Shown: positions 15,018-19,852 of the stretch, in pieces | Layout: each line of letters begins with the position of its first letter | How positions within the stretch are numbered: the first letter of the stretch is position 1 | Assembly (NCBI GenBank): GCA_036275935.1 | Contig: DASUCS010000252.1 | Coordinates: 1 to 19,852 of the forward strand | DNA: 19,852 nucleotides | Origin: DASUCS01 sp036275935 | Lineage (GTDB): Bacteria; Actinomycetota; Acidimicrobiia; Acidimicrobiales; JACDCH01 | Direction: 5' to 3' | The notes under the pieces: model-generated | Told to the model about the DNA's origin: nothing | Seen by the model: only the letters and a program-made list of their open reading frames with translations | Database searches by the model: none | Made by a program: the position numbers and the translations under genes

Positions 15018-15764
15018 ATGGATTCCGGGGCACGGTGGCCGGCGGGGTTGTGGCTGGTGCGGCACGGTGAGAGCTGCGGCAACGTCGCACGAGACGCGGC
15101 GGAGGCGTCGGGGCACGAGCTGATCGACATCGCGGAGCGCGACATGGACGTCGAGCTCTCGCCCCTGGGGCGCCGACAAGCGGATGCACTGGGCCAGTGG
15201 CTCGGCGACCGACCGGAGCACGACCAACCGACGGTCGCGCTCGCCTCGCCCTACGTGCGCGCCGTGCAGACCGCGTGCATCGCGCTGGAAGCGGCTGGGT
15301 GCAGCGGCGAGGTCGTGCGCGACGAACGCTTGCGGGAACGCGAGTTCGGCGTGCTCGATCGGCTCACGAAGGCCGGAATCGAGCAGCGATTCCCCGCAGA
15401 AGCCGAGGCCCGAAGACGCCTCGGAAAGTTCTACCACCGGCCCGCCGGCGGAGAGAGCTGGGGCGACGTCGCGCTGCGCGTGCGCAGCGTCCTCGATTCG
15501 ATCGGCCGCGAGTACCCGGGTGAGCGCGTCCTCGTCGTCGCCCACCAGGTGGTCATCCTGCTGTTCCGGTACGTCCTCGAGCACCTCAGCGAGCAGGACC
15601 TGCTCGCGATCGATCGAGAACAGGAGCTCGCGAACTGCGGCGTCACGGAGTTCCGCCTGCAGGACGATGCGATGGTGCTGCACCGCTTCAACGACGCCGA
15701 ACCGGTCGCCGCCGCCGGCGAGGCCGTGACGGCGGAGTCGGACACGGCCGTTGCCCCGCGCTGA
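15018..15764 (+). CDS. Histidine phosphatase (phosphoglycerate mutase-like) family protein
   Basis: 248 residues. The branch-1 histidine phosphatase signature LVRHGES has catalytic H16 flanked by R15 and E18. The Arg-containing SPYVRAVQTA motif and the second core His (H176 in VVAHQ) are present. These enzymes form a phosphohistidine intermediate and hydrolyse or transfer phosphate on small molecules or proteins; the substrate is not readable here. The length is slightly long for the family because of a Val/Ala-rich tail of about 20 residues. ATG 15018 has only a weak upstream purine stretch. A small hairpin (CCGGG 14999-15003 with CCCGG 15008-15012) directly precedes it. Its 3' end overlaps the next gene by 14 nt. 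Confidence 0.88.
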   Translation: MDSGARWPAGLWLVRHGESCGNVARDAAEASGHELIDIAERDMDVELSPLGRRQADALGQWLGDRPEHDQPTVALASPYVRAVQTACIALEAAGCSGEVVRDERLREREFGVLDRLTKAGIEQRFPAEAEARRRLGKFYHRPAGGESWGDVALRVRSVLDSIGREYPGERVLVVAHQVVILLFRYVLEHLSEQDLLAIDREQELANCGVTEFRLQDDAMVLHRFNDAEPVAAAGEAVTAESDTAVAPR

Positions 15765-16590
15765 CGTCGTCGATGTCGACCACGACGTGCTGGCAGCGCA
15801 TCCGTTGCCGCGAACCGGCGAGGCCACCAGCAAGAACCAGCGGGGACGCGTCCTGGTCGTCGGCGGCACCGAGGAGACGCCTGGCGCGCTGATCCTCACG
15901 GGTCTGGCGGCGTTGCGCGCCGGCGCCGGCAAGCTCCAGCTCGCGACCGTGGCCGACGCGCAATCGTCGATCGCGGCGGCGGTGCCGGAGGCCCGGGTCA
16001 TCGCGGGCCTGGACGGTCCCGTGGTGGTCGAGGCCGCGGACGACTCTGATGCCGTCGTCCTGGGGGTCGGGATGTTCGCCGGCGACGCGGCGGCGCAACA
16101 CCGAGATCGTCTCGTCGATGCGATCGACCCGCCGGTGCTCGTGCTGGACGCGGGCGCGCTCACCGGGTTCGACCGGTCGGTCACCGAATCGACGATCTTG
16201 GTGCCGAACCCGGGCGAGATGGAGGACCTGCTCGGAGGGCCCGTCGACGACCCTGCCGACGCGGTCCGAACGCTGTGCGCGCGAACTGGGGCGACCGTCG
16301 CGCTCCGGGGGCCCGAAACGTGGATCACCGGGCCGGATGCGCCGGTCTTCGTGTTCCGGGGCGGCCATCCGGGGCTGGCGACCTCCGGGTCGGGCGACGT
16401 CTTGAGCGGCGTGGTCGGGGGCCTCGCCGCCCAGGGCGCGGAGCCGCTCGCCGCGGTGCTGCACGGGGTCGTGGCCCACGGCCGGGCGGGCCACCGGGCG
16501 GCGGAGCGGATCGCCCCCGTCGGGTTCCTCGCCCGGGAATTGCTCGGCGAACTGCCGGCCGCCTTGGACGAGAGCCGGAACTGCCGGTAG
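15751..16590 (+). CDS. nnrD: ADP-dependent NAD(P)H-hydrate dehydratase
   Basis: 279 residues of the YjeF C-terminal (ribokinase-like) family, which repairs hydrated NAD(P)HX to NAD(P)H using ADP or ATP. Visible signatures are the N-terminal KNQRGRVLVVGG, the following GALILTGLAALRAGAGK, the NPGEMEDLLG motif, and TSGSGDVLSGVVGGLAAQG with the catalytic Asp at D216. The length fits the stand-alone dehydratase; there is no NnrE epimerase half. The TTG start at 15751 overlaps the phosphatase gene by 14 nt. GTG 15787 is an in-frame alternative that would drop 12 residues. Its last codons contain the candidate rplC promoter. Confidence 0.92.
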   Translation: MPRADVVDVDHDVLAAHPLPRTGEATSKNQRGRVLVVGGTEETPGALILTGLAALRAGAGKLQLATVADAQSSIAAAVPEARVIAGLDGPVVVEAADDSDAVVLGVGMFAGDAAAQHRDRLVDAIDPPVLVLDAGALTGFDRSVTESTILVPNPGEMEDLLGGPVDDPADAVRTLCARTGATVALRGPETWITGPDAPVFVFRGGHPGLATSGSGDVLSGVVGGLAAQGAEPLAAVLHGVVAHGRAGHRAAERIAPVGFLARELLGELPAALDESRNCR

Positions 16591-16593
16591 TCT
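16564..16593 (+). promoter_or_regulatory. Candidate promoter for the rplC ribosomal operon
   Basis: TTGGAC (16564-16569) and TAGTCT (16588-16593) are separated by 18 nt. The -35 is 4/6 to TTGACA and the -10 fits TANNNT. It lies inside the end of nnrD, with a predicted start near 16600 and a leader of about 130 nt before rplC. A dedicated promoter is expected because rplC is no longer next to rpsJ. Confidence 0.55.
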
Positions 16594-16668
16594 CTCCCGT
16601 CCGCTTGTAACCGACGTCTGCGTCCGCCTGCCCTCCGGGACAGGGACAACGCAGCAGCAACCGAACAC

Positions 16669-16700
16669 CGCTCCGCCGGGCTGCCTTGCCCTGCGGAGCG
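16669..16700 (+). promoter_or_regulatory. Strong hairpin in the rplC leader, possible autoregulatory element
   Basis: CGCTCCG (16669-16675) pairs with CGGAGCG (16694-16700), and an inner GGGC (16678-16681) pairs with GCCC (16688-16691) around a 6-nt loop. A smaller CCCT/AGGG stem lies upstream at 16631-16645. The leader (about 16600-16730) has no gene. Ribosomal operons are commonly controlled by a product such as L4 binding the leader; whether this hairpin does so is inference. Confidence 0.45.
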
Positions 16701-16730
16701 TTCGCGTGAGAGAGGCCAGAAAGGCCAGAG

Positions 16731-17378
16731 ATGGCAACGAAAGCGATCGTCGGCGAGAAGGTCGGCATGACGCAGGTGTGGGGCGAGGACAACCGCGTCG
16801 TCCCGGTCACCGTGGTCAAGGTCGCGCCCCTGCGCGTCGTGCAGGTGAAGACCACCGAGCGCGACGGCTACAGCGCCGTGCAGGTCACGTTCGGCCGCGC
16901 CAACCCCCGACGGCTGAACAAGCCCGAGGCCGGTCACTTCGAGAAAGCCGGCGTCGAGGCCGGCTCGCGGATCGTGGAGCTGCGGCTCGACGACGTGAGC
17001 GGCTTCGAGGTGGGACAAGAGATCAAGGTCGACGTCCTCGAGAACGGTGAGCGCATCGACGTCACCGCCGTCAGCAAGGGCAAGGGCCACAGCGGCGTCA
17101 TGAAGCGCCATGGCTTCTCGGGCCTCGGAGCCGGTCACGGCGTGCACCGCGTGCACCGTGCGCCGGGCTCCATCGGCGCCTGCGCGACGCCGGCGCGTGT
17201 GTTCAAGGGCACGCGGATGGCCGGACGCCTCGGCGGCCAGAAGGTCACGACGCTGAACCTCGAGGTCGTGTCCGCCGACGTCGAGCGCGACCTGCTGTTG
17301 GTGAAGGGCGCCGTGCCCGGGCCCAAGGGTGGCCTCGTCGTGATCCGTGACGCGGTGAAGGCGGAGGTGAAGCCGTGA
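16731..17378 (+). CDS. rplC: 50S ribosomal protein L3
   Basis: 215 residues beginning MATKAIVGEKVGMTQVW, the standard L3 start, with the conserved central segment VHRAPGSIGACATPARVFKG and MAGRLGGQKVT. L3 binds 23S rRNA near the peptidyl transferase centre and nucleates 50S assembly. Length is normal. It is the first gene of the downstream half of the S10 operon and has its own candidate promoter and roughly 130-nt leader. The upstream region contains a short repeated GGCCAGA (16714-16727) just before ATG. Its stop overlaps the rplD start (GTGA). Confidence 0.98.
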   Translation: MATKAIVGEKVGMTQVWGEDNRVVPVTVVKVAPLRVVQVKTTERDGYSAVQVTFGRANPRRLNKPEAGHFEKAGVEAGSRIVELRLDDVSGFEVGQEIKVDVLENGERIDVTAVSKGKGHSGVMKRHGFSGLGAGHGVHRVHRAPGSIGACATPARVFKGTRMAGRLGGQKVTTLNLEVVSADVERDLLLVKGAVPGPKGGLVVIRDAVKAEVKP

Positions 17379-18007
17379 AGAAGGTCGACGTCACCCTCAA
17401 CGACGAGATCTTCGGGCTGACACCCAACGTCGCAGTCATGCACCAAGTCGTCGCGGCGCAGCTCGCAGCCCGACGCGCCGGTTCGCAGCACGCCAAGACG
17501 CGAGCGGAGGTCCGCGGCGGCGGGGCCAAGCCGTGGCGCCAGAAGGGCACCGGTCGCGCCCGTCAAGGTTCGATTCGGTCGCCGCACTGGCGCGGTGGCG
17601 GCATGGCGCACGCGCTGTCGCCCCGCAGCTACGCGCAGAAGACGCCCAAGAAGATGGTGCGCCTCGCGTTGTGCTCCGCTCTGTCGGACCGCGCGGCGGA
17701 CGACAAGATCGTCGTCATCGACGAGTGGTCGATCGACGTGCCGAAGACGAAGGAAGCGCTGGCCGCGCTCGAGCAGCTGAATCTCACCGGCAAGGTCCTT
17801 CTCGTCCTGGGCGAGAACGACGAAGCGGTGTGGAAGAGCTTCCGCAATCTCAAGGACGTGCACTGCCAGTTCGCCCGCGAGCTGAACGCCTACGACGTGC
17901 TCGTCTCGGACTACGTCGTGTTCACGCGCGAGACCCTGCCCGGCGCGGCTCCAGCTTCGGAGACGGCGGTCAAGGTGAAGAAGGAAGAGGACACCGCCGA
18001 TGCCTGA
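17375..18007 (+). CDS. rplD: 50S ribosomal protein L4
   Basis: 210 residues with the L4 hallmark GGGAKPWRQKGTGRARQGSI, then SPHWRGGGMAHAL, forming the extended loop that lines the exit tunnel. L4 is an early assembly protein and in some bacteria represses its own operon. GTG 17375 overlaps the rplC stop by 4 nt, and the 3' end overlaps rplW by 8 nt. The acidic/basic C-terminal tail (VKVKKEEDTADA) is a small lineage-style extension. Confidence 0.98.
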   Translation: MKKVDVTLNDEIFGLTPNVAVMHQVVAAQLAARRAGSQHAKTRAEVRGGGAKPWRQKGTGRARQGSIRSPHWRGGGMAHALSPRSYAQKTPKKMVRLALCSALSDRAADDKIVVIDEWSIDVPKTKEALAALEQLNLTGKVLLVLGENDEAVWKSFRNLKDVHCQFARELNAYDVLVSDYVVFTRETLPGAAPASETAVKVKKEEDTADA

Positions 18008-18293
18008 TGCCCGCGACGTCATCATCGAGCCGATCGTGTCCGAGAAGTCGTACGCGCTGCTCGAGCAGAACGTCTACACGTTCCGCGTCCACCCGCACGC
18101 CACCAAGCCGCAGATCCACGACGCGGTCGAGCGTGCGTTCAACGTGCGTGTGGTGAAGGTGAACACGCTCAACCGCAAGGGCAAGCGCAAGCGCAATCGC
18201 CGCTCGTTCACCTTCGGACAGCGTCCGAACACGAAGCGGGCCATCGTGACGCTCCATCCCGACGACCGCATCGATCTCTTCGAAGGCTCGTGA
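18000..18293 (+). CDS. rplW: 50S ribosomal protein L23
   Basis: 97 residues beginning MPDARDVIIEPIVSEKSYAL, then YTFRVHPHATKPQI and the basic Lys/Arg-rich loop (NRKGKRKRNRRSF), all typical of L23. L23 lies at the tunnel exit, where trigger factor and SRP dock. ATG 18000 overlaps the rplD end by 8 nt. Length is normal. Confidence 0.97.
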   Translation: MPDARDVIIEPIVSEKSYALLEQNVYTFRVHPHATKPQIHDAVERAFNVRVVKVNTLNRKGKRKRNRRSFTFGQRPNTKRAIVTLHPDDRIDLFEGS

Positions 18294-18303
18294 GGTAACG
18301 GTC

Positions 18304-19140
18304 ATGCCACTTCGCAAGCGCAAGCCCACCAGCCCTGGACGCCGGTTCCAGACCGTCTCCGACTTCAAGGAGATCACGAAGAAGGAGCCCGAGCGCTCGC
18401 TGCTCGCGCCGAAGCACAAGACCGGCGGACGCAACTCGTACGGTCGCAAGACGGCGCGTCACAAGGGTGGCGGTCACAAGCAGCGCTACCGCATCATCGA
18501 TTTCAAGCGCACGAAGGATGGCGTCCCGGCCAAGGTCCACGCCGTCGAGTACGACCCGAACCGCAACTGCCGCATCCTGCTGCTGCACTACCTCGACGGC
18601 GAGAAGCGCTACATCCTCGCTCCGAAGGGGGCGAACGTCGGCGACCTGCTGCAGTCCGGCCACGGCTCGGAGATCCGTCCGGGCAACGCGCTGCCGCTGC
18701 GGTACATCCCCGTCGGTACCGTCGTCCACAACGTCGAGATCAAGCCGGGCGCCGGCGGCAAGATGGCCCGCAGCGCCGGTTCGAGCGTGCAGCTCGTCGC
18801 CAAAGAGGGCGACTTCGCCACCCTGCGCCTGCCGTCGACCGAGATGCGGCGCGTGCCCATCGACTGTCGTGCGACGGTCGGGGAGGTCGGCAACGCCGAA
18901 GCCGAGCTGGTGAAGATCGGCAAGGCCGGCCGCAACCGCTGGAAGGGCGTGCGCCCGCAGACCCGCGGTGTCGCCATGAACCCGGTCGACCACCCCCTCG
19001 GTGGCGGTGAGGGCAAGAGCTCCGGCGGACGCCATCCGGTGTCGCCATGGGGCAAGCCCGAAGGCCGGACGCGCAACAAGAACAAGGAATCCAAGAAGCT
19101 CATCGTCCGCCGCCGGCGTACGCGCGGTTCACGGAGGTAA
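18304..19140 (+). CDS. rplB: 50S ribosomal protein L2
   Basis: 278 residues beginning MPLRKRKPTSPGRRF, with GGRNSYGRKTARHKGGGHKQ and the C-terminal GGGEGKSSGGRHPVSPWGKP. L2 is a core 23S-binding protein needed for subunit association and peptidyl transfer. The conserved C-terminal MNPVDHP is present with its essential His, but the usual DHPHGG reads DHPLGG (Leu codon at 18997-18999). It starts 10 nt after rplW and ends 7 nt before rpsS. Confidence 0.98.
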   Translation: MPLRKRKPTSPGRRFQTVSDFKEITKKEPERSLLAPKHKTGGRNSYGRKTARHKGGGHKQRYRIIDFKRTKDGVPAKVHAVEYDPNRNCRILLLHYLDGEKRYILAPKGANVGDLLQSGHGSEIRPGNALPLRYIPVGTVVHNVEIKPGAGGKMARSAGSSVQLVAKEGDFATLRLPSTEMRRVPIDCRATVGEVGNAEAELVKIGKAGRNRWKGVRPQTRGVAMNPVDHPLGGGEGKSSGGRHPVSPWGKPEGRTRNKNKESKKLIVRRRRTRGSRR

Positions 19141-19147
19141 CGAGGAC

Positions 19148-19432
19148 ATGCCGCGTTCGCTGAAGAAGGGCCCGTTCGTCGACGACCATCTCCTCAAGAA
19201 GGTCGACGAGCTGAACACGAAGGGCGAGAAGAAGGTCATCAAGACGTGGAGCCGTCGTTCCACGGTGATCCCGGACATGGTCGGGCACACGATCGCGGTG
19301 CACGACGGGCGCAAGCACGTGCCCGTGTACGTCACGGAAGCGATGGTCGGTCACAAGCTCGGCGAGTTCGCGCCGACCCGCACGTTCCGCTATCACGCCG
19401 GCCAGGAGAAGGCCGTCCGAGGTCGTCGCTGA
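19148..19432 (+). CDS. rpsS: 30S ribosomal protein S19
   Basis: 94 residues beginning MPRSLKKGPFVDDHLLKKVD, with STVIPDMVGHTIAVHDGRKH and GHKLGEFAPTRTFRYH, all canonical for S19. S19 binds 16S rRNA in the 30S head and forms a complex with S13. ATG 19148 has GAGG (19143-19146 region) just upstream, and the resulting length matches the family. Its stop overlaps the rplV start (TGATG). Confidence 0.97.
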   Translation: MPRSLKKGPFVDDHLLKKVDELNTKGEKKVIKTWSRRSTVIPDMVGHTIAVHDGRKHVPVYVTEAMVGHKLGEFAPTRTFRYHAGQEKAVRGRR

Positions 19433-19852
19433 TGCCCGCGTTCGGAGTGAAGACCAACGAGCGTCCTGGTACGCGCGCCGTCGTGCGTCATGCGCGCATG
19501 TCGGCGTACAAGGCGCGCGAGGTGCTCGACCTCATCCGCGGCAAGGAAGTGCAAGCGGCCGACGAGATCCTGCAGTTCGCCGAGCGCGACGCGGCCATCG
19601 TCATCCGCAAGTGCCTGCACTCGGCGATGGCCAACGCCGAGCACAACGACGTCATCGACTCGACCGAGCTGTACGTGAGCGCGTGCTACGCGGACGAGGG
19701 TCCGACGCTCAAGCGCTGGCGCCCGCGTGCCCGCGGCCGGGCGACGCGCATCCGCAAGCGCACGTGCCACATCACGATCATCGTGACCCGCCTCTCCGAA
19801 GCCGAGCTCCAACGGCGCCGCGAGCGTGAGGCTGTGTCCGCGGCGGCCGCCG
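19432..19852 (+). CDS. rplV: 50S ribosomal protein L22 (partial, 3' end outside window)
   Basis: ATG 19432 overlaps the rpsS stop by 1 nt, and the frame stays open to the window edge (140 codons). It reads MPAFGVKTNERPGTRAVVRH, then MSAYKAREVLDLIRGK, AMANAEHN, and the beta-hairpin segment PTLKRWRPRARGRATRIRKR with THITIIV-like HITIIV, all typical of L22. L22 lines the exit tunnel near L4. By 140 residues it is already past the usual core of about 110-115, with an Ala/Glu/Arg-rich C-terminal extension (LSEAELQRRREREAVSAAAA) as in several actinobacteria. Confidence 0.97.
   Translation, partial: MPAFGVKTNERPGTRAVVRHARMSAYKAREVLDLIRGKEVQAADEILQFAERDAAIVIRKCLHSAMANAEHNDVIDSTELYVSACYADEGPTLKRWRPRARGRATRIRKRTCHITIIVTRLSEAELQRRREREAVSAAAA

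Noticed and set aside
14984..15070. 28-codon open frame with GGAGG just upstream (leader peptide?)
   Set aside because: The GGAGG is only 1 nt from the ATG, too close to function, and the peptide overlaps the phosphatase start out of frame.
521..16730. Mobile element or genomic island with defined ends
   Set aside because: No transposase, integrase, tRNA target or matching direct/inverted repeats at both edges were found by eye. Composition looks like that of the flanking ribosomal genes.
14943..17156. Minus-strand open frame (737 codons) across phosphatase, nnrD and rplC
   Set aside because: It covers three well-supported plus-strand genes and the rplC leader; the translation is compositionally biased.

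Overview
The window is high-GC, densely coded bacterial DNA. Gene order, GTG/TTG starts, TANNNT-like -10 candidates and ribosomal protein sequences that resemble actinobacterial ones (for example the L3 and L2 C-terminal motifs) point to an actinobacterium, possibly a deep-branching class such as Acidimicrobiia. The taxon is an inference; no 16S is present.

Layout. (1) 1-520: the last codons of tuf (EF-Tu) and a complete rpsJ (S10), separated by a hairpin-rich spacer. (2) 521-6936: hairpins and a candidate promoter, then a tightly packed four-gene membrane operon. It holds a transmembrane Ser/Thr kinase-like protein, a tandem paralogue that looks like a pseudokinase, a three-helix membrane protein, and a membrane protein with extracytoplasmic TPRs. 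(3) 6993-7442: a small FMN-binding split-barrel protein. (4) 7485-11383, minus strand: a large membrane cytochrome with a predicted diheme cytochrome b part and five CXXCH haem c sites, coupled to a membrane-anchored TPR protein. (5) 11422-14419: a membrane-tethered cyclic-nucleotide-binding protein and a class III adenylyl cyclase/AAA-ATPase. (6) 14416-16590: an NADPH-dependent FMN reductase-like protein, a histidine phosphatase and NAD(P)HX dehydratase. (7) 16564-19852: a promoter and structured leader, then rplC-rplD-rplW-rplB-rpsS-rplV, the last cut by the window edge.

The most striking feature is that the S10 ribosomal operon is split. rpsJ still follows tuf, but rplC lies about 16.2 kb downstream, with eleven non-ribosomal genes on both strands in between. 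rplC has its own candidate promoter and leader. The inserted genes form three sets that could each be a functional unit: envelope sensing or kinase signalling, a transmembrane electron conduit, and cAMP synthesis plus cAMP reception. No transposase, integrase, tRNA, CRISPR array or clear insertion boundary was seen, so this looks like a stable rearrangement rather than a recent mobile element. All family assignments come from reading motifs by eye; no database search was run.
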